The position numbers and the translations under genes were made by a program. Below are positions 33,639 to 41,435 of a DNA stretch of 64,000 nt, piece after piece; the stretch's first letter is position 1; every line of letters starts with the position of its first letter. The notes below the pieces were generated by a model. The model had not been told where the DNA came from and did not search any database. It was given only the letters and a program-made list of their open reading frames with translations. Origin of the DNA: Lentzea cavernae (lineage in GTDB: Bacteria; Actinomycetota; Actinomycetes; Mycobacteriales; Pseudonocardiaceae); assembly GCF_014653695.1 (NCBI RefSeq), contig NZ_BNAR01000011.1, positions 124,001-188,000 of the forward strand, written 5' to 3'.

Positions 33639-34640
33639 GTGACGTACCCAGGTGGCGGCGGACAGGGCGGCTGGAACGACCAGCAGGGCTGGGGCCAGCA
33701 GCAACAGGGTGACTACCAGAGCGGCGGCTACCCGACTGGTGGCTACCAGACGGGCGGCTACCCGCAGACCGGTGGCTACCCCCAGACCGGCGGTTTCCCG
33801 CAGCAGGGCGACTACGGGGACCAGGGTCAGTTCCCGCAGCAGGGCCACGGCGGGTACGGCGGTCTCGGCGTGTACGGCGGCTTCGACAACGAGCCGCCGA
33901 AGAAGAGCAACAAGACGCTCTGGCTGGTGCTCGGCGCCGTCGTACTGGTGCTGCTCGTCGGCGGCGGCCTCACGTGGTTCCTGATGTCCAACCGCGACAG
34001 CGGCACCACGGCGCAACCGGGCCCGTCCACCTCGTCCAGCACCTCCGCGCAACCGACCGACGCCGCGTGCCCGAAGAACGAGGGCGTGCAGTGCGTCGAG
34101 ACGACGCTCGGCTACAACTACGAGGTTCCGAAGAACTGGGACATCATCGCCGACGCCAAGGTGCCGGTGGAGGGCATCCCGGGCATCTCGCTGTCCGGCA
34201 TCACCACCTACGGCGACTACACCTGCGAGGGCAAGCCGTTCACCAAGGGCACCAACGGCGGCACGCTGCTCCCGAAGAGCGACATCAACAAGGCCGCCAC
34301 CGACTTCACCAAGGCCCTCGCCACGCAGTACTACTCGTCGGGCGGCAACCCCGAGGTGACGACGACCGAGCCCAAGCCGGTGAAGATCCAGCACACCCAG
34401 AAGGACGGCAAGAAGGTCACCATCGACGGCGTGCAGATCGACGCCACCGTCACGCAGACCGGCAACAAGTGCCTGGCCAGCAAGGGCATGGTCAAGGTCG
34501 TCGTCCTCAACGGCAGCAACAAGCTGCACGTGCTGGCCATCAACGGCGACCTGGAGGGCGGCGGAGGCGGCACCACCCCGCCCCTGCCCAAGGAGTCCGA
34601 CCTGCAGAAGATGGCCGACTCCCTGATCCCGACCTCGTAG
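33639..34640 (+). CDS. membrane protein with Gly/Gln/Tyr-rich repeat N-terminus
   Basis: Protein of 333 residues. Residues 1-80 are low-complexity with repeats GGYPQTGG (GGYQTGGYPQTGGYPQTGG), a composition like that of actinobacterial cytoplasmic tails that bind the FHA/Ser-Thr kinase system or form condensates. One membrane segment follows at about 93-117 (TLWLVLGAVVLVLLVGGGLTWFLM), then a Ser/Thr-rich linker and a ~200-residue extracellular domain with four Cys (ACPKNEGVQCVETTLGYNYEVP and others). The GTG start has TACCGT 7 bases upstream (leaderless). The function is not known. Confidence 0.7.
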   Translation: MTYPGGGGQGGWNDQQGWGQQQQGDYQSGGYPTGGYQTGGYPQTGGYPQTGGFPQQGDYGDQGQFPQQGHGGYGGLGVYGGFDNEPPKKSNKTLWLVLGAVVLVLLVGGGLTWFLMSNRDSGTTAQPGPSTSSSTSAQPTDAACPKNEGVQCVETTLGYNYEVPKNWDIIADAKVPVEGIPGISLSGITTYGDYTCEGKPFTKGTNGGTLLPKSDINKAATDFTKALATQYYSSGGNPEVTTTEPKPVKIQHTQKDGKKVTIDGVQIDATVTQTGNKCLASKGMVKVVVLNGSNKLHVLAINGDLEGGGGGTTPPLPKESDLQKMADSLIPTS

Positions 34641-34650
34641 GCCCTGCCCC

Positions 34651-34678
34651 GCGCCGCCGTCCCGGACGACGGCGGCGC
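34651..34678 (+). terminator. hairpin between the repeat membrane protein and proS
   Basis: Perfect 11-base arms GCGCCGCCGTC and GACGGCGGCGC with a 6-base loop, 10 bases after the stop. A second repeat, GGCCCGG...CCGGGCC (34744-34769), lies nearer the proS stop and may end proS transcripts. Confidence 0.65.
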
Positions 34679-34805
34679 ACACCGCTCTCGAGGCGCACGC
34701 CGCCGGTTCCGCACCCGGACCTGAGCAAGCCCTGCACCGCTACGGCCCGGAAACGCCGAACGCCGGGCCGCACCCGAAGGCGCGACCCGGCGTCCACGAG
34801 CGAAA

Positions 34806-36548
34806 TCAGCCGGTGACGACCCGCACGAGGTGGTCGACGGCCTCCGCGACCGGCACCTCGACCCGCTCGCCCGAGCGGCGGTCCTTGACCTCGACGTTGC
34901 CGTCCTTCAACCCGCGACCGATCACCAGGATCGTCGGGATGCCGACGAGCTCGGCGTCCGCGAACTTCACGCCGGGGCTGGCCTTGCGGTCGTCCAGCAG
35001 CACCTTGAGCCCCTTGGCGCTGAGCTGCTTCGCGAAGTCCTCGCCGGCGTTCGTCAGCGTCTCGTCCTTGCCGGCCACGACGACGTGGACGTCGGCGGGC
35101 GCGACGTTGCGGGGCCAGATCAGGCCGCGCTCGTCGTGCGACTGCTCCGCGATGACCGCGACCAGACGCGAGACGCCGACGCCGTACGAGCCCATCGTGA
35201 TGCGGACGGGCTTGGAGTCCGGGCCGAGGGCGTCGAGCGAGAACGCGTCCGCGTACTTGCGGCCCAGCTGGAAGATGTGGCCGATCTCGATGCCGCGCGC
35301 GGCGACCAGCACGCCCTTGCCGTCCGGGGAGGCGTCGCCCTCGCGGACCTCGGCGACGTCGATGACGCCGTCGGGGGTGAAGTCGCGGCCCGCGACCAGG
35401 TCGACGACGTGGTGGTCGGCCTTGTCCGCGCCGGTGACCCACGCGGTGCCCTTGACGACGCGGGGGTCGGCGAGGAAGCGGATGCCGTTGGCCTGGATGG
35501 CGCCCGGACCGATGTAGCCCTTGACCAGGAACGTGTTCTTGGCGAAGTCGGCCGCCTCCAGCATCGCGACCTCAGCGGGTTCGAGAGCAGCCTCGAGGCG
35601 CTTGAAGTCGACCTCGCGGTCGCCGGGGACGGCGATCGCGAGCAGCTCCCAGTCCTTGCCTGGGTGCTTGACCTTCACGAGGACGTTCTTCAGCGTGTCC
35701 GCCGCGGTGAACTTGCGGTCGGTGTTCGCGTTGAGGAAGTCCACCAGCGTCTCGATGGTGGGCGTCGCGGGCGTGTGGTGCACCTGCGCCGCGGGCTTGT
35801 CGTCGATCGGCTGCTCGGCGGGCACGGGGGTCGCGACGGCCTCGACGTTCGCCGCGTAACCCGACTCGGTGCTGCGCACGAACGTGTCCTCGCCCGTCTC
35901 GGCGACGGCGAGGAACTCCTCGGACGCCGAGCCGCCCATCGCGCCGGACGTGGCGGAAACGATCACGTACTCCAGGCCGAGCCGGTCGAAGATGCGGATG
36001 TAGGCGTCGCGGTGGTCCTGGTAGGACTGGCTCAGGCCCTCGTCGGTGAGGTCGAACGAGTACGAGTCCTTCATCAGGAACTCGCGGCCGCGCAGGATGC
36101 CCGCACGGGGACGCGCCTCGTCGCGGTACTTGGTCTGGATCTGGTACAGCGTGACGGGGTAGTCCTTGTACGAGCTGTACTCGCCCTTCACGGTGAGGGT
36201 GAACATCTCCTCGTGCGTGGGGCCGAGGAGGTAGTCGGCGCCCTTGCGGTCCTTGAGGCGGAACAGGTTGGGGCCGTACTCCTCCCACCGGTTCGTCGCC
36301 TCGTAGGGCTCCTTGGGCAGCAGCGCGGGGAACTGGATCTCCTGCGCGCCGAAGGCGTCCATCTCCTCGCGGACGACGGCCTCGATGTTGCGCAGGACCT
36401 TGAGCCCCAGCGGCAGCCAGGTGTACCCGCCCGGCGCGACGCGGCGGACGTAGCCGGCGCGCACCAGCAGCTTGTGGCTGGGCACTTCGGCGTCCGCCGG
36501 ATCCTCGCGAAGGGTGCGCAGGAACAGCGACGACATCCTGGTGATCAC
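34806..36548 (-). CDS. proS: prolyl-tRNA synthetase
   Basis: Class II aminoacyl-tRNA synthetase of 580 residues. Motif 2 and 3 regions are visible (RDEARPRAGILRGREFLMKDSYSF; GSYGVGVSRLVAVIAEQ), as is motif 1 (LVRAGYVRRVAPGGYTWLPLGLKVLRNIEAVVREEMD). The insertion editing domain that clears Ala-tRNA(Pro) lies at about residues 225-400. This is the bacterial (E. coli-type) ProRS. GTG start with GAGGAG eight bases upstream. proS also precedes cysG-cobB-cobO in mycobacteria. Its tRNA partner(s) are not in this window apart from the unusual tRNA-like pair at 39870-40020. Confidence 0.98.
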   Translation of the reverse strand: MITRMSSLFLRTLREDPADAEVPSHKLLVRAGYVRRVAPGGYTWLPLGLKVLRNIEAVVREEMDAFGAQEIQFPALLPKEPYEATNRWEEYGPNLFRLKDRKGADYLLGPTHEEMFTLTVKGEYSSYKDYPVTLYQIQTKYRDEARPRAGILRGREFLMKDSYSFDLTDEGLSQSYQDHRDAYIRIFDRLGLEYVIVSATSGAMGGSASEEFLAVAETGEDTFVRSTESGYAANVEAVATPVPAEQPIDDKPAAQVHHTPATPTIETLVDFLNANTDRKFTAADTLKNVLVKVKHPGKDWELLAIAVPGDREVDFKRLEAALEPAEVAMLEAADFAKNTFLVKGYIGPGAIQANGIRFLADPRVVKGTAWVTGADKADHHVVDLVAGRDFTPDGVIDVAEVREGDASPDGKGVLVAARGIEIGHIFQLGRKYADAFSLDALGPDSKPVRITMGSYGVGVSRLVAVIAEQSHDERGLIWPRNVAPADVHVVVAGKDETLTNAGEDFAKQLSAKGLKVLLDDRKASPGVKFADAELVGIPTILVIGRGLKDGNVEVKDRRSGERVEVPVAEAVDHLVRVVTG

Positions 36549-36683
36549 GGTGGGTACTCCTCGTTCACGGGCAGTTGAAACAGCGTACTGGTTGGACGTT
36601 CCCCGAAATCGCGCGCGGTGCTTCGCTTGGGCCCTGACCTGCGCGAACCGGAATTGTCAGACCCCCTGAGTAGCGTCCTTCCC

Positions 36684-37043
36684 ATGCCGCTGACCATTGA
36701 CATGATCACCATCGACACGGGCGACGCGCGCAAGCTCGCGGAGTTCTGGACCGCCGCTCTGGGCACCACGATCCAGAACGACTGGGGTGAGTTCATCGTG
36801 CTCGCGCCGAGCTCGGAGACAGGTCCCGCGCTCGGCATCCAGCAGGTGCCGGACGCGACACCGGGCAAGAACAGGGTCCACTTCGACTCGCACGTGCCCG
36901 ACCGCAGGGCCGAGGTCGCCCGGCTGGAAGCGCTCGGCGCCTCGGAGGTCGGTGTGCACAGCGTCCCCGGCCTCGTCTGGAGCGTGCTCGCCGACCCGGA
37001 CGGCAACCAGTTCTGCGTCGGCCAGCCCGGCGAAGAGCTCTAG
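36684..37043 (+). CDS. VOC family (glyoxalase/bleomycin-resistance-like) protein
   Basis: Protein of 119 residues with two beta-alpha-beta-beta-beta modules of the vicinal-oxygen-chelate fold. The first is at residues 4-55 (TIDMITIDTGDARKLAEFWTAALG); the second has NRVHFDSHVPDRRAEVARLEALGA and ends VLADPDGNQFCVGQ, the standard VOC ending. Start ATG 36684 with TAGCGT as -10 seven bases upstream (leaderless). Substrate unknown. Its stop overlaps tail to tail by four bases with the convergent tandem-GNAT gene. Confidence 0.88.
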   Translation: MPLTIDMITIDTGDARKLAEFWTAALGTTIQNDWGEFIVLAPSSETGPALGIQQVPDATPGKNRVHFDSHVPDRRAEVARLEALGASEVGVHSVPGLVWSVLADPDGNQFCVGQPGEEL

Positions 37044-37996
37044 GGAGCGACCGGCAGCCCGTAGTCGGTCCAGGTCCGCGCCACCTCGAACCCGGCGCGC
37101 TCGTACACGCCGAGCGCACTGGTCGGGTTGGCCGTGTCCACCGAGAGCCCTGCGCGCTGGTAGCCCTTCTCCCCGCCCTGAGCCAGCGTGCGGCTCAGCA
37201 GGGCCGAAGCGACACCACGCCCGCGGTGCTCCTCGAGGGTGCCGACGTCGCCGATCCACAGCTCGCGGACCCCGGTCATCTCCTCGACGACCGGGTAGTG
37301 CCTCGCGAGCACGAACCCGACCACGGCGCCCTGCGAGAGCGCCAGGAAGGAGGTTTCCGGAACGAACCGCTTGCTGGTGGTGAACGACGCCGCCCACTCC
37401 TGGGGGCTGCGCTCGACCGAACCCCAGTGCTGGGCGAACGCCGTGTTGCTGACCAGGCGGACCTCTTCGTCACGAGCCGCGGAGAACGGCACGATCTCGT
37501 ATCCGGACGGGACCGGTGCCTGGGCGAGTGACTCGCCCAGTGCCACCTCCAGCTCGTAGAAGTGGCGGTCGGCGCCGAACCCGAGCTTCTCGACCAGTGC
37601 GACGTGCCCCGCGGAACGGCTCTCGACCATGGTGCACACGGTGAGCGGCATGCCTGGGTGCCGTGCGCTGTGAAGTCCGCGCGCCAGCTCCATGAGGCGG
37701 GGCAGGAGCCGCAGTCCGATACCTTCGCGCCGGAACCCGGGGTGCACCATCCCGTCGAGCCGGACGCGGTGCGTGCCCACGGGGTTGTCGCGCAACGCGA
37801 CAAGTCCATAGCCCGCAAGCCTTCCGCCCACGAGCACGGCCAGCGACCCGCCGGGCAGGTCGGTGGTGCCGAACGACTCCGCGAAGTCCTCTTCGGACAA
37901 CAGCTCGCCGGTGTCGTCGACCGCCTCGGCCGCGTTGTAGAGCGCGGCCACCACAGGGATGTCCGCTGTCGTGAGCGGGCGCCACACGAGTTCCAC
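37040..37996 (-). CDS. tandem GNAT acetyltransferase (MshD-like architecture)
   Basis: Protein of 318 residues made of two GNAT domains. The first (about residues 1-155) has LDGMVHPGFRREGIGLRLLPRLMELARG as motif A. The second (about 165-318) has IGDVGTLEEHRGRGVASALLSRTLAQGGEKGYQRAGLSVDTANPTSALGVYERAGFEVART, a full motif A and B. Mycothiol synthase MshD has the same two-domain layout, but enough of the sequence differs that a plain acetyltransferase is the safer reading. GTG start at 37996. Confidence 0.85.
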   Translation of the reverse strand: MELVWRPLTTADIPVVAALYNAAEAVDDTGELLSEEDFAESFGTTDLPGGSLAVLVGGRLAGYGLVALRDNPVGTHRVRLDGMVHPGFRREGIGLRLLPRLMELARGLHSARHPGMPLTVCTMVESRSAGHVALVEKLGFGADRHFYELEVALGESLAQAPVPSGYEIVPFSAARDEEVRLVSNTAFAQHWGSVERSPQEWAASFTTSKRFVPETSFLALSQGAVVGFVLARHYPVVEEMTGVRELWIGDVGTLEEHRGRGVASALLSRTLAQGGEKGYQRAGLSVDTANPTSALGVYERAGFEVARTWTDYGLPVAP

Positions 37997-38082
37997 GCCG
38001 ATTGAAGCTACGGGGAGGTGATGAGCCCGACAACCGAATAACGCGTTGCCCGCACAAGGCCGCCGCCGCCATCCTGCGACCG

Positions 38083-38838
38083 ATGACACCACCAGAGATC
38101 GCACCGCTGCACGACGACCTGACGTTCCACGGACCGCTGTCCCCGGAACGTGCCACCCGCCTGATCCACTCGCTGATGCCGCTCGACGACGCCCACGTGG
38201 TCGACGTCGGCTGCGGCTGGGCGGAGTTGCTGCTGCGCACCCTCGAGGCCGCGCCGACCGCCACCGGCACCGGCGTGGACCTGAAGGCCGCGGACATCGC
38301 CCACGCGCAAGCCAACGCCGACGCACGCGGCCTGACCGCCCGCGTCAGCCTCCAGGTGGCCGACGTGGGCCAGTGGCACCCGGCCAGGCAGGCGAACGCC
38401 GTAATCGTGAACGGCGCCAGCCAGGTGTGGGGCGGAGACCCGTTGCAGCACACGGCGACCGCACTCGCGAAAGTCAGGAACCTGCTCGCCCCCGGCGGCC
38501 GCCTCCTGCTGGGCGAGGGCTTCTGGCAACAGGAGCCCACCGAGGCCCAACTGGCCGCGATGCCGGTCCCCCGCGAGCAGTACGGCTCGCTGGCCGACCT
38601 GGTCGACCTGGCCCACTCCCACGGCTACCGCCTGCTCGCCGCCGAACAGGCGAGCCTCGACGAGTGGGACGTCTTCGAGAACGGCCACGGCCTCGCCTGG
38701 GAACGCTGGCTGCAAGCCAACCCGAACTCCGACCACGCCGCGGAGATCAGGGCGAAGGCCGACGCCGCCCGCAACCACCGGCTACACGGGTGGCGCAACA
38801 CGCTGGGCCTCGCCTACCTGACGCTGCAGGCGCCCTAA
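38083..38838 (+). CDS. class I SAM-dependent methyltransferase
   Basis: Protein of 251 residues. Motif I VVDVGCGWAELLLRTLEAAP is at residues 43-62; TGVDLKAADIAHAQANADARGL gives the acidic residue that holds the ribose of SAM. VNGASQVWGGDPLQHTATALAKVRNLLAPGGRLLLGEG is motif IV and its following helix. The substrate is unknown. Start ATG 38083. The last ~85 coding bases are the first unit of a tandem repeat array that continues for about 800 bases past the stop, so the C-terminus (KADAARNHRLHGW...LTLQAP) has been copied repeatedly. Confidence 0.85.
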   Translation: MTPPEIAPLHDDLTFHGPLSPERATRLIHSLMPLDDAHVVDVGCGWAELLLRTLEAAPTATGTGVDLKAADIAHAQANADARGLTARVSLQVADVGQWHPARQANAVIVNGASQVWGGDPLQHTATALAKVRNLLAPGGRLLLGEGFWQQEPTEAQLAAMPVPREQYGSLADLVDLAHSHGYRLLAAEQASLDEWDVFENGHGLAWERWLQANPNSDHAAEIRAKADAARNHRLHGWRNTLGLAYLTLQAP

Positions 38839-39645
38839 CGGGGCGGCTCAGAACGAAGGCCGACACCACACGCGACCACCGGCCACGCGGGTGGCACGGC
38901 ACGCTCGGCCCCGCCAACCTCACGCTGTAAGCGCCCTAGTGGCGTGGCACAGAACGAAGGCCGACACCACCAGCTGCGCGGGTGGCACGGCACATTGGGC
39001 CGCCTACCTCACGCTGCAAGCGCCCTCGCGGGGCGGCACAGAACGAAGGCCGACACCGCACGCGATCACCGGCCGCGCGGGTGGCACGGCACACTGGGCC
39101 GCCTACCTGACGCTCCAGGCGCCCTAGCGGCGCGGGGCAAAGGCCGACACCGCACGCGATCACCGGCTACGAGGCGCTAGGCCTCGCCTACATGACGCCG
39201 CAGGCGCCCTAGCGGTGTGGCTCCGAGCGAAGACCGACACCCCGCGCAACTTCCGGCTGCGCGGATGACGCGACACGCTGAGCCTCACCTCTGACGTCGC
39301 AGGCGCTTTAGCGGCGTGACTTCGGGCGAAAACCGGCACCGCACACAACCACCGGCCGCGCGGGGTGGCACGGCACGCTGGGCCTCGCCTACCTCACGCT
39401 GCAGGCGCCCTAGCGGCGCGGCTCAGAGCAGGGAAGACACCACAAGCAATTACGGGCCGCGCGGGTGGCACGGCACACTCGGGTAGCACGGCACCCTTGG
39501 CCCGCCTACCTCACGCTGCAAGCGCCCAAGCCACATGGCTCAGGACGTCGGCCGACACCACACGCAACCACCGGCTGCGCGGATGGCGCGACACTCTGAA
39601 CCTCGCCCACCTCACGCTCCAGGCGCCCCAGCGGCGTGGCACAAG
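38755..39645 (+). repeat. decayed tandem array derived from the 3' end of the methyltransferase gene
   Basis: About nine units start at 38755, 38856, 38957, 39046, 39140, 39230, 39329, 39434 and 39548, of 89-114 bases. Each begins near AAGGCCGACACC, contains CACCGG...GCGGGTGGCACGGCAC and ACCTCACGCTGCAGGCGCCC, and ends with a GCGGC-rich linker. Unit 1 lies inside the methyltransferase frame and ends at its TAA; most later units keep a TAG or TAA at the same place (gcgccctag). Units 2-3 are nearest to unit 1 and units 5-9 most diverged, the pattern expected of old successive duplications. Short frames within it read repeated GGTAHWAAYLTLQAP peptides but are not credible genes. Confidence 0.9.
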
Positions 39646-39868
39646 AGCGGTGGCTGGCTGATCCACACTCGGGAAGACGCCTCACGGCACCCAGACAACC
39701 GGCTCCAACGATGTGCGAGCAGCCCCACGACACACCCGCCTGAGCGCGAATCCGCTCGGCAACATCCACAACCGCACCACCAGCGGCCACAGACAACGTG
39801 GTGCAAAGGGCGCGCTCCGGTCCGTGCGGCTTGCACAGACCAGAACGCGCCTCGCAGACACGCCTGAG
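39646..39868. other. intergenic stretch with no recognised feature
   Basis: Between the repeat array and the tRNA-like genes. No open frame with actinomycete codon bias, no long inverted repeat and no promoter motif stands out. It would be the 3' trailer of the minus-strand tRNA-like transcript. Confidence 0.5.
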
Positions 39869-39869
39869 A

Positions 39870-39941
39870 GAACACGGCCGGGCTCGAACCGGCGTCCACC
39901 CGGTCCCAGAGCCGGGCGCTCCACCACTGAGCTACGCGTTC
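39870..39941 (-). tRNA. tRNA-like sequence A with an 8-base anticodon loop
   Basis: Seventy-two bases that fold as a cloverleaf. Acceptor GAACGCG pairs with CGTGTTC (one G.U), then TA. The D-arm is GCTC-AGTGGTG-GAGC, the anticodon arm CCCGG-CTCTGGGA-CCGGG, the variable loop TGGAC, and the T-arm GCCGG-TTCGAGC-CCGGC. The anticodon loop has eight bases instead of seven. Read from U33 the triplet is CUG (Gln); read as a proline-type loop with one inserted C it is UGG. The base after the acceptor is T and no CCA is encoded. Annotators may call it tRNA-Gln, tRNA-Pro, undetermined or pseudo. It lies seven bases downstream of copy B. Confidence 0.75.
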
Positions 39942-39948
39942 CAGGCGT

Positions 39949-40020
39949 TCGGCGGGCCGGGCTCGAACCGGCGTCCACCCGGTCCCAGAGCCGGGCGCTC
40001 TACCGCTGAGCTACCACCGA
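39949..40020 (-). tRNA. tRNA-like sequence B with an 8-base anticodon loop
   Basis: Same fold as copy A and identical to it over the 45 bases from the D-stem 3' strand through the T-stem, but with an unrelated acceptor: TCGGTGG paired with CCGCCGA (one T.G), preceded by D-arm GCTC-AGCGGTA-GAGC. The anticodon loop is again CTCTGGGA. The discriminator position is A, and no CCA is encoded. Because the two acceptor stems differ at most positions but both pair along all seven steps, both copies look maintained as structured RNA. It begins 16 bases after the stop of the 445-residue protein on the same strand, so the three are probably one transcript. Confidence 0.78.
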
Positions 40021-40036
40021 ACGCCCTACAGCCTGC

Positions 40037-41374
40037 TCAGCCGGGCAGGTCCTGTCCACCCAATACTTCGGTGCGCAGGAGCTTGCCGCTGAACACGTGC
40101 GCGCGCCGCAAGACCATGGCCCACAACGGGTCCGACACGGCCACGCCGTGCACGAGTTCTGGTGTCGGCCGGAAGCGGGCGACGCCGCCGTGCTGACGAG
40201 GTGCCGTCCAGCCGGAGCGCGCGGGGTCGACGCGGTGCTCGTGGCAGGCCGCCTCCACGTCGGCGCGCGTGCACGTCGCCGTGCCGTCGAGGACCTGCCA
40301 CGGCAGCGGAAGCCGTGCCCACACCGAGGTGTCCGGGTGCAGGCCGCCGCCCGACTGCCGGTGCCACGCGGCGAGGTCGGCGGCCATCACCCGCATCACC
40401 TTGCCCGGCCACGCGTCCTCGAGCAGCGGCGTCAGGCCGGCGGCGTGCAGGCAGGCGATCCAGCCGCCGCGCGCGGCGTTGAAGGCGCCGGCCAGCGCGT
40501 TCCAGCTCGAGGAGTCGGTGCCGCGCCGCACGACCATGGTGGCCTTGTCGATCTCCGACGAGTCCCACTGCTCGGCGAGCATCAAGGCCACCGACCTCGT
40601 CGCCGCCGACCACCGGCCCAGCAGTTCGCCGAGCTGGTCCGGGCGCAGCCGGTCGAGGACCTCCCGGGACGGGCAGGTCAGCGAGATCATCGCCCAGTCG
40701 GTGCCCTCTCGTGCCGTGCAGCGCCCGAACAGCACCTCCGCGACCTGGTCGAACGGGTTCTCCCGGCCGGAGAGCGCGAACTCGCGGCGCAGCTTGCGAC
40801 GCGCCGTGTAGTAGGCGATGAAGCACGCCGCGTCCGGATCGGCGCGGAACCTGTCGCGGTCGATCGTGCCGGTGAGTCCGGCCGCCGCGAACAGGGTCAC
40901 GCGGCGCATCCTCCGCGCGTGCTCCAGCCGTCCGGCCTTCGCGGACATCCGGCGCAGCATGCGGAAGCGCTTGTTGTACTGGCGCTTCGAGAGTTCGATG
41001 CCGGCGGCGGCGCGGGCGTCGCGGTTGTGCCGGTCGGTGAGGAAGTCCGTGCGGGCCGGGTCCCAGTCGATCTCCGCGCCGGCCAGCGCGGCGAACTCCA
41101 GCACCGAGATCGGGTCGTCGGGGTCCACATCGGCACCGTCCACCCCGAACAGGGACCGGGCCGCGGCCACCTGACGCGCGGCACCGACCGGGCGGGCGTA
41201 GTCGGCGCTCATGCCCGAGAAGCCGAACCGGCGCGACGCGTGCGCCGCGACGTCGCCGATCACCGCGCGCTCGGGGCGCGTCAGGTTCGGCAGCGCCTCC
41301 AGCACGAGGACGGCCACCTCCTCGGGGCGCGGCCGGGCGTCGAGTGAGCGGTACAAGCGGTCGAGTGCGTCCAC
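40037..41374 (-). CDS. unrecognised 445-residue protein linked to the tRNA-like pair
   Basis: I do not recognise this family. The protein is soluble and helix-rich, with no signal peptide. Distinctive segments are SVLEFAALAGAEIDWDPARTDFLTDRHNRD, the strongly basic KRQYNKRFRMLRRMSAKAGRLEHARRMRR (about residues 140-168, a possible RNA-binding surface), and FIAYYTARRKLRRE. The second half carries MVVRRGTDSSSWNALAGAFNAARGGWIACLHAAG and PGKVMRVMAADLAAWHRQSGG. No catalytic signature is certain. Start GTG 41374 follows GGAAGG closely; it is divergent from yaaA. The tRNA-like genes start 16 bases after its stop. A role in RNA binding is an inference from basic content and context. Confidence 0.75.
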   Translation of the reverse strand: MDALDRLYRSLDARPRPEEVAVLVLEALPNLTRPERAVIGDVAAHASRRFGFSGMSADYARPVGAARQVAAARSLFGVDGADVDPDDPISVLEFAALAGAEIDWDPARTDFLTDRHNRDARAAAGIELSKRQYNKRFRMLRRMSAKAGRLEHARRMRRVTLFAAAGLTGTIDRDRFRADPDAACFIAYYTARRKLRREFALSGRENPFDQVAEVLFGRCTAREGTDWAMISLTCPSREVLDRLRPDQLGELLGRWSAATRSVALMLAEQWDSSEIDKATMVVRRGTDSSSWNALAGAFNAARGGWIACLHAAGLTPLLEDAWPGKVMRVMAADLAAWHRQSGGGLHPDTSVWARLPLPWQVLDGTATCTRADVEAACHEHRVDPARSGWTAPRQHGGVARFRPTPELVHGVAVSDPLWAMVLRRAHVFSGKLLRTEVLGGQDLPG

Positions 41375-41435
41375 GCCTTCCAGATGACCACGCCCTGTCC
41401 AGCTGTTTTCGTGCTTTGCCCTACTCTTTTCAACC

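Noticed and set aside
34806..36578. 582-codon plus-strand frame opposite proS
   Set aside because: Antisense of a well-conserved synthetase; repetitive Val/Asp/Arg content.
38755..39645. CRISPR array
   Set aside because: Units are adjacent and wholly similar, with no unique spacers, and their lengths vary between 89 and 114; no cas gene is nearby. It is a degenerate tandem duplication.
38891..39661. Short frames of 62-98 codons within the repeat array
   Set aside because: All arise from the repeat itself and change frame between units; none has a ribosome-binding site or consistent codon bias.
39682..39978. ORF encoding RSSVVERPALGPGGRRFEPG-type peptide
   Set aside because: This peptide is the familiar translation of a tRNA cloverleaf on the same strand.
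39870..40020. Integration site of a mobile element
   Set aside because: No integrase, no direct repeat of a tRNA 3' end at a distance and no island-type genes are seen; the neighbours are resident genes.
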